This document shows positions 13,545 to 27,324 of a stretch of 64,000 nt of DNA, piece after piece (the first letter of the stretch is position 1; each line of letters begins with the position of its first letter). The notes below the pieces were generated by a model. That model was not told the DNA's origin. It was given only the letters and a program-made list of their open reading frames with translations, and searched no databases. The stretch comes from Diogma glabrata (lineage: Eukaryota > Arthropoda > Insecta > Diptera > Cylindrotomidae): the NCBI GenBank assembly GCA_963693315.1, contig OY856187.1, positions 389,064,885-389,128,884 on the forward strand, read 5' to 3'. Both the position numbers and the translations under genes were made by a program.

Positions 13545-16463
13545 TTTTTTTCTGTAAAGATCTATTAAATTACTTATAAAAATTGCAATGTTATTAAGGG
13601 TGGTTTTAAAGGGATGAAATATTATGATATTATATCCTAAAGCATAAAACAATCATTATTTAACTAATTCAAACTAAATGTTGACCATATTAAAGTTTAA
13701 AATGTTATTTTATAATTTTTTACAATTAGGGGTAGTTTTCACCCTTAAAAAACCAAAAGCGTACAACAGCTCAGTATAGAAAATAAGCTAGAGGGTGAAA
13801 TGAGCCTAATCCCAAATTTTTGTACAAATCGATGCTGGACGAAAAAAATGCGAGGTTTTGCCATTTTTTCAGCTTCATTTCCTGTACTATTTATATATAT
13901 GTTAATTTTACCATATTTTTGCGCTAACACCAAAAAATAATCAACACATTACTTTAATATTCTAAAACGTTTTAAACGTTTATAAACGAAAAATTCATAT
14001 TTAACAAGAACAAAAATAACACAAACAACAACAACTAAAAAATATGTAGTGGTTGTGACAACTAAATACATTAGTTGAATATACCAATTCCAAAACTGAT
14101 AAAACAATTTTCATAACAAAAATTTTTGAACATTTTTTGAGCTATCACAGGAATGCTTTATTGCTTTATAGCTTTTTATTGGCGCTATATACTATCTGGT
14201 ACTCTTAGATAAAGGAGTAACCGATCCGGAGATGTTAATGTAGATATTTTATTTAATATATGGAGAATTTGTTGTTTATAGCACTATCTGATATCCATGA
14301 TTCAACTAAATGTTGCATTGTCCGGCATTTTTCACTATTATCTTCAACAGTTATCGAATCACTCAATTCATTATCTTTTTCTAAAGTATTCATCTTAAAT
14401 AATGGCAGAATCTATCTAGTGAAAATTGTGTAAATGAATCTGATGAAATGGTTGAAGTTAAAGATATTGAAGAACTTAAATATTTGACATCATCAATGGT
14501 TCTGTTTTCTCGTTATAATTAATTAATGACGTGTCTGGATTTGATTTCCATAAATTTATTTTATTAGATTTTGACTTTAATAATAACATGTTAACAGTAA
14601 AACATTTATTATATTATTTAAAATTTAGAATAGTGAAAAATAAAATTTAAACAAATTTTTTGCACAAAAATTTTTTTATATCACGAAAATCAAGAAGTTG
14701 ATAAAAACTAATTTGTTTTTTTTAATATTTTTCACGATAAAAATATCGCCTACTAAATTTTGAAATTTTTTAATTTAAATGTTCGCCACAGCTTAACTTT
14801 GAATTGTAGTTCTTCCAGCAGGATTTAGTTACCGAAGAAAATTGATCTAAATGAATTTCAATTTTATCAAATACCAATCTTCTTTTGGTCATTTCTATTC
14901 AGCCGTAAGAACCATCATGCTAGCTACCAGCTCGCATGACTTTTGCAATTGTTTAAAAACGTTACTTTAAATGAGAATCTAAATCCTTCCCATTATAAAA
15001 AAATTAAAATACAAAAAACGATTTAGTAATTTAGCCAAGTGCATAATTTATTGATAATAAAACATTATTTTTAAGCACGGTACAGGAAAATAAATTTTTA
15101 TTTAATCTTTTAAAAGAACCTTCTTATTCACAAAAAAAAGTCCATTATTACATCTAAACGAATTCGTAAAAAAATACAAATATATGTCCCAAAAATAATA
15201 TTGTATTTATTTGATTTTCGATGGTAAACTTAAAGAATAAAATTTCGAAATTTGGTAACCTTTGATTCACAACATAACCTAAAATTTATTGTTCATATTT
15301 TTAGGTATAACCCAATTTATTTACTGTTTTGTTGTCTTTTTCTATATTGAAAGCCATAAAAATTTAAAGCTAAGGTTTTCTATTAAATTTTTATTATTCC
15401 GTTTAAAATACACAAATCAACAATAATAAATATGCAAAAGGCTGGCCAAGCGAAAAATTCAAGTTTTATATAAATTGTTCTCTAACAAAAGCTTATTCCA
15501 ATCGCTTTTAAATGAAAACAACAAAGAGATTTCTTTTTTAAATATATGAACATAAAAACATACGACGACAATTTGTAAAACAGAAAAGAACTCAGCCAAA
15601 ACAAAACTCAAATCTTTTTATATTCAAAGAAACTGTTAAGCGTTTTGAAAACGTATTAAAAAACTTTTATTCTTAAACCTTTATTCGCTCGTTATTAAAA
15701 CCCAAACCACTACCCCTGCCAAATTTTTAAAACCCGATGAAGCAATATTAAAATAGGATCATCACTATAATAAACGTTGTCCGTTTTCAGACAAATGTAT
15801 TTGCCATATTTGAAGATTCGTGGGTTAAGTATTTGATTATAGATAAGAATTATACTATCGTAATTGATATAAACTTTTCTATTACTTTTTTACAAGCTAA
15901 ATTAATAAGAAAAGTTAGGAAGAAAATCTCTTATGGTTATTGCATATTTCGTTATTGCAAAAGTTTTTGTATCAAGTTTTTTCATAGAAACAAATGTGGA
16001 TGTTTGTATATTCGAGTGTTTTTCTTGTACCCAGTATCCACTATCCTTGGAAGCTTTAAAAAGTTGGAATATTATTATTTAACTCTTTACGTATCAATTC
16101 AATTGCTATAAATTGTAATACAATTAAATATATTGGATTTTGACTAGAAATATTGTATATTGAAGAAACCAACAAACCGAAAATGTCTATGAACTCAATG
16201 AACTTATAGCAATTGAAGCTTTCAAGTCGTTGGCTTTCATTTTTATTTTACTTTATTTTATTGTAATATCAAAATTTTATAGTTCTAATTTAATTTTTAG
16301 AGAGAAGGAGAGCATTATTATTATAGTCCCATACACTTATAAAGGTTTCTGTTTTTTATATTTTTTTATTTTAGGATTGTTTTTTATTTATTTTTACATA
16401 ATTTTTAAACTTTATTAATTTTTACAAAAATCCAGAAAATCGGACTTTGGCGATGTTATTTGG
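13545..16463. other. AT-rich stretch with no recognised feature
   Basis: About 2.9 kb without convincing coding frame, tandem array or inverted repeat. The open frames at 15833-16111 and 16230-16418 have low-complexity composition and no recognisable motif. Confidence 0.4.
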
Positions 16464-18292
16464 AAAATATGGAGGGGCTGAAATCTCACAGCTCTGAGAT
16501 ATCAAGACTTCGGTCTGGGTAAAGGATTTTGATATAGTTTTCGGCAAAAAACTTTCACGAGGACATGGCGACAGCGATGTATATCAAACATAACTCTTTG
16601 TAAAAGTACAAGTATTTTTTATATCTGTTTAAAAATTTATTACAAAACTAACACGAAACATCAATACGTTGCCGGAAAATTATAATCAAAATTCCAAAAA
16701 TATTGTTAAATTAAATAAAATCAAATTTTTCAAAATTCCAAAAATATTCTGAAAATTAGAATGAAATCAAATATTTAAACTTTTTCTAAACTCCGATAAT
16801 ATGCCAAAAATTCTTAAAAATTCGAACTTTTCCAGAATTCTAAAAATATTGCAAAAATTATTACAAAATCAAAAATTAAAACTTTTTTCAAAATTCCAAA
16901 AATTATAATAAAATCAAAAATTAAAAATTTTTCAAAATTCTAAAAATATTCCAAAAATTCTTACAAAATCAAAAATTAAAACTTTTTTCCGAAATTCTAA
17001 AAATATTGCAAAAATTATTACAAAATCAAAAATTAAAACTTTTTTCAAAATTCCAAAAATTATAATAAAATCAAAAATTAAAAATTTTTCAAAATTCTAA
17101 AAATATTCCAAAAATTCTTACAAAATCAAAAATTAAAACTTTTTTCCGAAATTCTAAAAATATTGCAAAAATTATTACAAAATCAAAAATACAAACTTTT
17201 TCAAAATTCCAAAAATATTTCAAAAACTATAACAAATTCAAAAATTTCCATGTTCAATTTCATTTTCAATTACATTTACGTCATAAAAACAGCTACATTT
17301 TTTTTTCCAAAAAATTGGCTAAAAAATAAATGATTTGAGATTTTTTGACACACCTGACAACATTTTTTTGACAAACTTATAATGCCATAATTCTCAATAA
17401 TAATAATAAAATTTCATTTCGAGCAAACAATTTTATTTTTTCCAAAAAATTGGGTAAAAAATAAATAAAAATCTCTCTTTTGACACACATTTTGACAACA
17501 TTTCAATTCAAACAAACAATTTTATTTTTTTCCAAAAAGTTGGGTAAAAAAATAAATAAAAATCTTTCTTTTGACACACTTGACAACATTTTTTTGACAA
17601 ACTTATAATACCATAATTCTCAATAATAATAATAAAACCGAAGTAGTTTAATTTCCAAAAAATAAATAAAAATCTTTCTTTTGACACACTTGACAACATT
17701 TTTTTGACAAACTTATAATACCATAATTCTCAATAATAATAATAAAATTTCATTTCCAACAAACAATTAATTTTATTTGTTTTCCAAAAAATTGGGTAAA
17801 AAAAAAATAAAAATTTTTCTTTTGACACACTTGACAACACATTTTTGACAAACTTATAATGCAATAATCTAGTTTTTGATCTCACATACCAATCCCGACC
17901 ATCAAGATTCCCCCAAATTTAATGTTCCTACTCGTAATCACTTAAAATGAACGTTTTTTAAGCCAAAAATATGAAAATTTGCTATTTTTGACACACATAA
18001 TGATTTTTTTGACACACCTCCGGCACAGTTATCGAACACAGCCTCTCTTCGGACCTGCATCTTGTGAATACCTATTTTTAGAAAAAAAATTTTTGAAATC
18101 CCTCCAGCCGTTTTCCCTGCAGTGTAGGTAATGACGGCGGCCGGCGGCCGGCCGACAGACAGACATACATTTTTTTTTTTGCTTTTTTAGAATCAGGAGG
18201 TCCTAAAACGTCGAGAAATATCAAAAAAAGTGGGGGTAAAAATTTCACTTTGAGCTCATGAATGTAATACTTAGGTCTTTCAGACCGAAGTA
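16464..18292 (-). mobile_element. Helentron-like non-autonomous element, copy C (full length)
   Basis: The minus-strand 5' end TACTTCGGTCTGAAAGACCT is at 18292; the 3' portion CAGACCGAAGTCTTGATATC, palindrome and CCATATTTTCC end near 16464. The GTCT and GGCCGGCCGCC patch is at 18130-18170. The block carrying TTTGACACACTTGACAACAT and AATAATAATAATAAAA is expanded to about four ~120-bp units (17340-17860), and the ~55-bp units fill 16690-17240. The left and right flanks show no obvious duplicated target, as expected for Helentron insertion between T and T. Confidence 0.7.
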
Positions 18293-19387
18293 ATTATGGA
18301 AATTTTTTAATAAATCTTTGTCGGTAAATATACGCAGAACTTTTTTTTAAAAAAATTCTATAATTTTCAAAAAAATCGCAGAAAATTCAAATATTTGGTA
18401 TTATGTAGAAAAATAATGCAATTATAAAACCATAAGGAAAAACAAAAATAAATTTGGATATCAACCCTCTAACCCCTATTATTTTATATTTTTTAATTTT
18501 TTTATAATAAATTATCAAAAATTGTAACTGCAATTGTTTTTAATAAAAACGGACTTATTTCCACTATTAAAACAAAAAAATGTTTACAAAAAAAAAGGGA
18601 AAAAATTTGAAGCAAATCAAAAACTGTGTGTCAAAAAACGAAATTTTGCAGGAAAATGAGCCATTTCAAATATTTTCGATCCGCCATTTAAAAAAAAAAA
18701 AGTTACACACTATACGCCAAACGGCATTTAAGAACTAAGAAATTAAATATTTTTTGTGTACCTATGTGTTATGAAGTACAAATTATTTTAATATATTGTG
18801 ACGATTAAGAAATACGATAGAATACAACTCAATAAAACATCTATCGAGAAAATGCTCTTTAAAGAAAATAGTTTCACTAAAGGAATAAAAATACCTAAAT
18901 CAACAAAAGAAAATATAACGTAACCAAAGTAAACATGTAAAAGGAAGTTTCTGTTTATCATATAAGAAAGTAAAGGCAATATATTAGAGAATAGGTAAAT
19001 AAACAAATTAAAAAGAATAGATCTCACACCTATGTGTTTATATTTGAAGATCGGGTTATTAGGTTTTTGTTGGTAAAAAAAGGGAAAAGGTTGTGTTCGA
19101 GAATTTAGTAAAAATATCGGGATTGTTTCTTTAAGCTAGTAGCTAGTATATATAAGAGCTTGCTTTCTCATTGTAATTAGAAGAATCAATTTCTGGATCT
19201 TTAAATAATCTTCGAAAAATTTTTTTGCAGTTTTTATAATTTCGCTTTAGAGCAAATAGAAAAAATCTTTTTCTTCGGGTTGACTAACTGACTTTGGATT
19301 GTGAAGAAATTTCATAAACGATTTTATTGAGTTATCTCTTCCTTTAAAAATTTGAGATTGTATTTCAAATAAAAATTTAAAGATTAT
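18293..19387. other. AT-rich stretch with no recognised feature
   Basis: Spacer between two Helentron-like copies of opposite orientation. No coding frame with recognisable motifs; the minus-strand frame at 18788-19027 is hydrophobic low-complexity sequence. Confidence 0.4.
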
Positions 19388-20851
19388 TACTTCTGTCTGA
19401 AAGACCTAAGTATTAAATTCATGAGCTCAAAGTGAAATTCTTACTCCCACCTTTTTTGGCATTTCTCGACGTTTTAGGACCTACTGATTCTAAAAAAGCA
19501 AAAAAAAAATGTATGTCTGTCTGTCGGCCGGCCGTCTAGCCGTCCGTCCGTCCGTCATTACCTACGCTGCAGGGAAAATCGCTGGAGGATTTCAAAATAA
19601 GTATACTATAAATAGGTATACTCAAGGGACAGGTCCGAAAGGACGCTGGGTTCAAAAAAATCATTATGTGTGTCAAAAATAGCAAATTTTCATATTTTTG
19701 ACTTAAAAAACGTTCTCATTTTAAGTGATTACGAGTAGGAACATTAAATTTGGAGAAATCTTGATGGTCGGGATTGGTATGTGAGACCAAAAACTAGTAT
19801 ATTGCATTATAAGTTTGTCAAAAAAATGTTTTCAAGTGTGTCAAAAGAAAAATTTTTATTTATTTTTTTACCCAATTTTTTGGGAAAAAATAAAATTGCT
19901 AGTTTGAAATGAAATTTTATTATTATTATTGAGAATTATGACATTATAAGTTTGTCAAAAAAATGTTGTCAAGTGTGTCAAAAGAAAGGTTTTAATTTAT
20001 TTTTTACCCAATTTTTTTAGAAAAAAATAAAATTAATAGTTTGTATGACATAATATTTTTTTATTATTATAGAGAATTATGGCATTATAAGTTGGTCAAA
20101 AAATAATGTCAAGTGTGTCAAAAAGTGATTTCATTTATTTTTTTAACCAATTTTTTGGAAAAAAAATGTAGCTGTTTTTATGACGTAAATGTAATTTAAT
20201 ATGAAATTGGACATGGAAATTTTTGAATTTGTTGTAGTTTTTGAAATATTTTTGGAATTTTGAAAAAGTTTGTATTTTTGATTTTGCAATAATTTTTGCA
20301 ATATATTTAGAATTTCGGAAAAAGTTTTAATTTTTGATTTTGTAAGAATTTTTGGAATATTTTAGAATTTTGAAAAATTTTTAATTTTTTGATTTTATTA
20401 TAATTTTTGGAATTTTGAAAAAATTTTCAACTTTTGATTTTGTAATACTTTTTGCAATATTTTTAGAATTTTGGAAAAAGTTTGAATTTTTAAGAATTTT
20501 TGAAATATTATTGAAATTTAGAAAAAGTTTAAATATTTGATTTTATTCTAAGTTTTTAAATATTTTTGGAATTTTGAAAAAGTTTGATTTTATTTAATTT
20601 AACAATATTTTTGGAATTTTGATTATAATTTTCCGGCAACGTATTGATGTTTCGTGTTAGTTTTGTAATAAATTTCTAAACAGAGATAAAAAATGTACTT
20701 TAACAAAGAGTTATGTTTGATATACATCGCTGCCCAAAACTAAAAACCATGTCCTCATAAAATGTTTTTGTCGAAAACTATATACAAATCCTTAACCCAG
20801 ACCGAAGTCTTGATATCTCAGAGCTGTGAGATTTCAGCCCCTCCATATTTT
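19388..20851 (+). mobile_element. Helentron-like non-autonomous element, copy D (best-oriented example)
   Basis: Read 5' to 3' on the plus strand it begins TACTTCTGTCTGAAAGACCT. Then follow the microsatellite-like patch at 19509-19560 (GTATGTCTGTCTGTC, GGCCGGCCG, CCGTCCGTCCGTC), the TTTGTCAAAAAAATGTTGTC block, a series of ~55-bp units with TTTGATTTTGTAA..TTTTTGGAATATT words, and finally CAGACCGAAGTCTTGATATC, the palindrome TCTCAGAGCTGTGAGA (near 20817-20832) and CCATATTTT. One base of the 5' inverted-repeat word has changed (CTTCTGTCTG for CTTCGGTCTG). Confidence 0.7.
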
Positions 20852-21406
20852 CTGAACTGTTTTTCCGAAGAGATTTGAATAGAAATTTTAGGATTCCCTC
20901 TGCAGATAATAAAAAAACAGCCTGACGGTTGAAAGCTTTTATTGATTTTGTGGAACCAATGGCACTCAAAATATTTAAAGCAACTACATCATCTTATTTA
21001 TGTAATATCCTTTGTTAAAGATATAAGTTAATAAAAACACTTGCACACGTTATTTTATTTTATTAATTATTTTATTACTTGGTTGGTTTAGTTCCCAAAC
21101 GAGAGTGATCAAAAAACTTTTATTTCAATTTCATTTTCCGTTTATTGATCAATCCCGTTTTTCCTTATGTTTATCATTGTTAGTACATTTATGTATAAAC
21201 AAGAATATTATAATTATTATACTATCGCGACATTACAATATTACAATTTAGTATTCCAAAAATGATTTAAATTTAGAAGATTTAAAGCTTTTTAAGCTGC
21301 TGGCTTGACTGGCAAAAACCGTTAAATCATGGTTTCAATAGAATTTTGTTTAGTTTTGTACTCCAGGAGTAATGGCAACTCGCTTTTCTCTCCATTTAAT
21401 TTTTTT
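20852..21406. other. AT-rich stretch with no recognised feature
   Basis: Lies between Helentron-like copy D and the (TTA)n tract at the 3' end of the minus-strand LINE. No motif seen. Confidence 0.4.
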
Positions 21407-21560
<154 letters not shown>

Positions 21561-21754
21561 GTTTATTTCAAATCTTTTAGACAATCCATTATGTTATACT
21601 ATAAAAAAAATATAATTCTTAAATATACTGTATGTAAACCGTCCGGTATTGACTTATTGTCGTCTACCAGGAGCGACATATTATCTAATTACATAATTTT
21701 CCTTTTTTTTTTTAATTTTTTTTATGTTTCATTCTATTTTTTTCTCCTTTCTTT

Positions 21755-21940
21755 TTCTTTTATATTCATACATATTTTACGCTTATTCTATATTCTCATA
21801 TACCTATTTCTTACATTACTTTTTTTCTTTTTTTTTTCTACATTAATTTCCCTTTCTTTTATATTCATACATATTTTACGCTTATTTTATATTTTTATAG
21901 GTATATACCTATTTCTTACATTACTTTTTTTTTCTTTTTT
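21755..21940. repeat. Tandem duplication of ~110 bp in the LINE 3' region
   Basis: TTATATTCATACATATTTTA followed by CGCTTATT.TATATT.T and ACCTATTTCTTACATTACTT occurs twice, near 21760-21820 and 21857-21925, inside a pyrimidine-rich tract. This is probably variation within the LINE 3' UTR. Confidence 0.7.
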
Positions 21941-22259
21941 TTATATATTAATTTTACTTTTCATTTTTTTCTTTTTATTTTTTTCCCCCGTTTGCATAGC
22001 ATAGTTTTGATTATTTCATTTTACTATAAAATATAATGTTACATAATTTAACTTATATTTTTTTTTTTATTTAACATTTACTATTAAAACCATTTAAAAT
22101 CCAACAACCAACACAACTCCCGGCCCGAAAACATACAGTCCGAAATCAAAGCACTTACATTCTGCTATATTTTCCGACTCCATGCCGCAGGCCAAAAAAA
22201 CTATGTCCAGTATTAAATCGCAACTGGCCAGGTAGTGACTATCCTCACTAAACTCATGT

Positions 22260-25200
22260 TTAGTAATTAAATTGTTCTAAAAGGATTTTTCTATAATTCC
22301 AAGTTTGAATGACGTATCTACTTACAGCACTGGTTTCATTTTGGTTGTTTAAAATATCAATTACTCCGCGTTCTGTCAGTCTATCTTTTCCAGATAGACT
22401 GACAAAACGTTTCGCTGTCTCTGAGATAACACATCGCACAAAATCTTTGTTGCCCCACCCTGTCGCCACTGGCATTTAGACTAAGGAGTCCTGCTCTAAC
22501 TTTAAAGACCCAGCTTCTGGTCCTGGACTGAATATTCTGTTCAAAATAACTTCTGCCCTCATTAAAATTTAGCATATGATATATTCCATTTGTAGATGTT
22601 CCATAAGCCTTTTCAAGATCACTGCTTTTTTCCTGTTCAACTACACCTTTCCAAATACCTTCGAAAGAAACTTTCCAATGGTGTTTTCTATTTTGCCAGG
22701 GGCCAAGCGAAATCCCAAACTCCTTTGCCAAATTATTTAAATTTTCGACCCAATCAATATTTTTTTCAATTGATATCATTGCCATCTTTCTAGGTAGTCG
22801 CCGGTTATCGTATTGAAACAGTACTTTTGATATGTATTCAAAATGACATTTTAGTGTATAGCTGAAGATTGATTTTTCCCCTGATTCAAGGCATTGGATG
22901 TAACTAGGAGTGTTCTGCGGTGCGTACAGCAGTCGCTTTAGAAAATATCTTAAAAATTTTTCTAGGCATTCAAACTTTTGCCTTCCCCATACTTGTGCTG
23001 CATAGCATGCGCTTGTTCTTATTACTGCATAAAAAAGATCCATTTTGTGTTTGAAAGTAACTTCTTTGTCTATAAAATTTCTCCATGTTAGATTGATACA
23101 TGTTTTACTATCTTTTATTCTATCTGCTAGTCCCTCATATAAATTTAGACTCGGCGTGATATTTATGCCTAGATATTTGTAACTTTTTACCAGTTCTAAC
23201 TCTGTTGCCCCATATGTCCGTTTTTCTACATTTGATCTTCTCCTTCGTCCCTGCCTCATAACCATAATTTTTGACTTATCGAGATTAATTTTTAATCCCC
23301 ACAGTAAATCTCCAGCTTATCGATCATATCTTGTAGACCTTTGACGGTATCTGACATTAGGACAATATCATCTGCGTATGCTAGTAACCTCAGAATAATG
23401 TCTTCAATTTCCAATCCCCCCCCCCCCCCCCCTATTGTATCATATAGGTCCCACAAAAAAAGCGAGAACAGTAAGGGACTTAAAATACAACCTTGTTTAA
23501 CCCCGCTTATGGTTTCAAAACCATCCGATAGAGTGTCCCCATCCCATACAAATATCTTAGTGCCGCTGTACATGTTCCTGAGGAGTCTAATGATTTTTGA
23601 AGATACACCAATTTGATTCAACTTGTGAAAAAGAGCTTGACGATTAACTGCATCAAAAGCTGAAGAAAAATCCACGAAGAATAAATAAACTTTTTTTGTT
23701 CCCGATTTCCACATCAGTTTTACAGCACTGAAAAGGTTAAAAATGTTGTCGAACGTGAAGTATCCCTTCCGGTAGCCAGCCTGGTATTCTCCTAACACCC
23801 CCCTCTCCTCTATCCAATCCGATAATCTATCCGATAAGAATTCAGTGGGCACACGATCTTCCCCGGAGCTTTATTATTTTTTAACGATTGAACCACCTCT
23901 TTATCCTCTTGGAGGCTAAATGCTCTATCAAGTTCTGGTATTGTGGTTTCTATCACAGGTAGTTCATCGAAGGTTGCTATTTCATTAATATTTAGCGCCG
24001 CTGCAAAATATCTTTTTAGGGTGGAGCTTGTCGGTGCATTTCCTACTGCAAAGGGCCTATTCTTAAGCTCATTTACCCATCGCCATTGCGATTTTGAGTC
24101 TCTTACCATCACTAGTTTGTTACCTATTTCATCATAAAATTTCCTCTTTTCTGTGTTGCATATTTCCTTGTAATTTTTATTAGCTCCAAGATAGTAGTCT
24201 TTTATTAAAGAGTTTTCTATTCCCCTCTTAAGTGACCTTCTGTACATTTTCAGCCATTTAAAGGACAGATTTCTTGCGTTCTCACATGCCGTACTGAACC
24301 ATTTCTGCTTACGTTCCATTTTGTAGTGCGTTCTCTGTTGAATTCTTGCTTCCGATTCATATATAATCCCTACCAGTCCTTTTTCCGTTAAACTTTCCAG
24401 AGTTCCCCTTTCCTCTAACTGCTGTAGTTCACTAATCATATTTCTTCTATATATCCTCTCTCTTGTTGGAAACCATTTAAGTTTGGGTAGTAGTTGAAAT
24501 TCCCTGTCAGTTGAGGTGTTTTCCCATACAATATCTATTTCTACCGCCATATGATACGAATATATAATATAGTGGACCCTGACCTCATATACCAAGGGTA
24601 AAATATCTGTACTAACTACTACCAGGTCATTTACAGATTCCCCCATCACACCTATAAATGTCACCTTCCCTTCCAAATCCCCTTTAATTCTTCCGTTTAA
24701 AATAACTCCTCCTATATCCTCGATAAAATCCAATAAGCGACTGCCGTTTGTATTTACATTTTTATCTTGCGATTTTCTTTTCTTAGAGATTGAGAAATTT
24801 AAACTTAAAATGTCGTCACTAATGACTTGATTTTCTCCTATATGCACGTTAAGGTCTCCGATGATAGAAACATTTTTATTACAACTCTCCACAAATGTCT
24901 GTAAATTCTCAAAGCATTCGTTTCAGCTGGTGCTATTTAAATACGTAGGCAACAGATAATGTATTTTTCCCAGAATATTCAGTCGCAGGAGGTCGACATT
25001 TAACATATTCTCCAAACTAATCATACCAGTGCTTATATCTTTTTTTATTCCAATTAAAATTCCTCCTTTAGCGCGGCCTCTATTCGCAGTTCTTATAGCA
25101 GCTTGCCATTTAAGATGAAATTTACTAAAATATTTATTATACACTTTGAAATCCTTCTCCATAACATGAGTTTCGTAAAGACAGAGCACATCAAAACCAT

Positions 25201-25264
25201 TTACATATTTGAAAAAATCTAAAAAAAGTAATTTATTAAATAAACCATTTATATTGTATGACAA
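22260..25264 (-). pseudogene. LINE ORF2: AP-endonuclease, reverse transcriptase, C-terminal Cys domain
   Basis: The endonuclease part starts MSYNINGLFNKLLFLDF and includes YETHV, then IIGDLNVHIGEN after a break near 24900. SVNDLVVVS and SYHMAVEI follow; the latter is where active enzymes have SDH, so the catalytic Asp appears replaced by Tyr. RT motifs are NNKAPG, GEYQAGYRKGYFTFDN, LFFVDFSSAFDAVNR, SGVKQGCILSPLLFSLF and LLAYADDIVLM. The C-terminus has SYKYLGINI, AAQVWGRQKFECLEKF, RSWVFKVRAGLLSLNASGDR and CAMC, a zinc-knuckle start. Frames break near 24900, 23860, 23280 and 22400, and a 17-base C run (23416-23432) encodes a Gly stretch. Several breaks and the Tyr substitution mean it is not functional. 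Confidence 0.85.
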
Positions 25265-25318
25265 AATTTTTTTGATACTTAAACTATTAACCCTTTCCTC
25301 CTGATATGCGGTTCGTTG

Positions 25319-26040
25319 CTATACCTTCTCCTTTGTTCGCCTTTCCGTCTCAATCTTTTCAATTTCCCCATACAGATTTCCAAATTCTTTTCCGTACATG
25401 TTGTTTAATTTTGTTACTCCATCCTCTTTCCCATACCATAATTTACCTTCACGCCAATACAATGTTTCTCCATTCACTTTCATAATATTCCCCATGACTT
25501 TAATTTTCTTTGTATTATCGACCTTAGCAATTAGCTTTTTTACTATTAGCAGTTTATTTTTTCGGATTGAAGCTAGCTTAGTCAATTGCCTATCCACACT
25601 AATTTGTGTGTCTATAAGCTTCTTTGTATTTTTTAAAATATTATGCACATCAGATTTTCTTCCAAATTCCACAATAAAAAATGCTTTACCTTTACCATCT
25701 CTGCGCTCTGCAACTTTTTCCACCTCTACTAGTGGCACTTCCAGAATTTGGCTGCACAAGTCTCTAACCACCGTCACCATATCGGTTTTCTTTTCGATAC
25801 CCCTTATGACAAGTTTTTTTTCGCATAGAGTTTTTTCATAAAAATCCATTTTTTTTCGTTTTCAGACCGCCTGCACTGAAGCTCTTTAATCTTTTCATTT
25901 GTTTCTAAATATTCCTTCTTTATGATACCCATTTGTTTTTTTATGTCTTCCACGTCATCTTTTGTGGCTAAATTGCAATTTTCCTGCTTCACAATCCCTC
26001 GTATTGCCTCTTGCATAGCCTTTTGCTCCTCTGGTGACAT
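25319..26040 (-). pseudogene. LINE ORF1 (coiled coil plus RRM-like), frameshifted
   Basis: The N-terminal frame (26040-25804) begins MSPEEQKAMQEAIRGIVKQ and continues with a heptad-rich charged stretch (DDVEDIKKQMGIIKKEYLET), likely a coiled coil. An overlapping frame (25849-25319) continues KKLVIRGIEKKTD, AFFIVEFGRKSDVHNILKN and QLTKLASIRKNKLLIVKKL, resembling the RRM and C-terminal nucleic-acid-binding parts of L1-type ORF1 proteins. The frames meet at an 8-base homopolymer (25849-25856), so one indel there explains the split. It would act as an RNA-binding chaperone for the LINE transcript. Closeness to ORF2 supports the assignment. Confidence 0.6.
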
Positions 26041-26639
26041 TTTATTTTTTGTTTCTATTGCACCTGCAGCCTTTACAGTAGAAATTGAAAATTCGGGATT
26101 TTGTGCTAATATTTTTGCGTTATGGGCACTAGTTAAAGTTGATCTTGGGTTCTTAGCCGATTTATGTTGTTGGTCTGATGGTGATAATTGTGATCTTGTT
26201 CTTTTATATTTTTTATTTCACTATCACTCATTTGTTGTTTTCAATGTAAGGTTATGTAATTTTGAATGACCATTGATTTTTCCACTCCCACAGCAAAAAG
26301 AAAAGAAAAAGATCTTTCTTTTTGTTTTGTTAAATTTTTCTTATTTGTATGATATTATTTATTTTTTAAAATTTATTTTTCTATATTTCCAATACTTTTT
26401 TTTAATTTTTTATTTTTATTGCCACGAGCTATTTTTTTTCGCTTTTGACACATCCAAGGTTGCCGCTTTTTTCCAAGGTTTCCAATTTTTTTATATAATT
26501 TTGCAAAATAGCATTGCGCACTGGCGAGTTTTAAATAATTTTACAATTACCCTAATTTTTGAAATCGTTTCTCGTATTTTCATATTTTGATTCAATACTA
26601 AATTGTCAGCTAAAACTTCATTTTGTTGTAGAACTGAAT

Positions 26640-26985
26640 CGGAATCACTATTGGAAGCTTCACTTTCACTGATTTTTTAACTGGTTTCATTTTCTTTATA
26701 AAATATTGACATTATCGTGAGGTGTTTCCCATGACTGCAACATAACTGTTGGAAAGTTGGAGATATTTTGCCGTATTTCAACATTACACTGGCTCATCGC
26801 TTGTAGTGAAAACAATATCTGGCACGTAAATTTTGTAGGCTCTTTCAGCTGGATATGAACCTTCAATGCGCATCAATCCTAGGTTTTCCGATTTCCTATT
26901 AATATAATACAAATGTACGTTCAAATATCTCCGCTTGTGGAAGTTTGTTCATTCATCAATTGCTATGATAAACTTTAGATTAAAA
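26640..26985 (-). pseudogene. hAT transposase fragment (DEWT..RYLNV..GLMRI motif)
   Basis: The minus strand around 26975-26790 reads IIAIDE, stop, TNFHKRRYLNVHLYY, NLGLMRIEGSYPAERAYK and VFTTSDEPV. This matches the hAT core DEWTS..RYMNINVH..NLGLIRI.GS.PAE, which lies around the second catalytic Asp. A stop replaces the Trp codon in DEW and another stop follows EPV. Sequence to about 26640 (YVAVMGNT-like in another frame) looks like further decay. No TIR or TSD was found for this copy. Confidence 0.6.
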
Positions 26986-27324
26986 GCCTTCATTTTGATG
27001 ATCTTAGGTTATTTTGCCATAGAAATAAAAATAGGTTTTTTCCCAATACATTTATAACAAATAACAATATTATCCTAAGTTCGTATTAGGTACTAGGTAA
27101 CCAATGCAAAATGCAATTGATAACTAGTAGGGTAGGGTGTGACCATAGCGGCCACGCCAAGAACTTCCCGTTAAGTTAAATAGGTAACATAAAGATATTT
27201 TCTTAAAACTTTAATAAATTGAAATTCTCTTTCTAAGACTTGCAATTAATCGTCATATTTTCATCTTTTGGTTACACTGGAAAGAAGATTTTTGGTTACA
27301 CTGGAAAGAAGAAAGAAGCATGGG

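Noticed and set aside
15833..16418. Two plus-strand frames of 62-92 residues
   Set aside because: Low-complexity, no homologous motif, no splice or promoter context.
23341..25841. Plus-strand frames at 23341-23616, 23943-24137 and 25398-25841
   Set aside because: They are antisense shadows of the minus-strand LINE ORFs.
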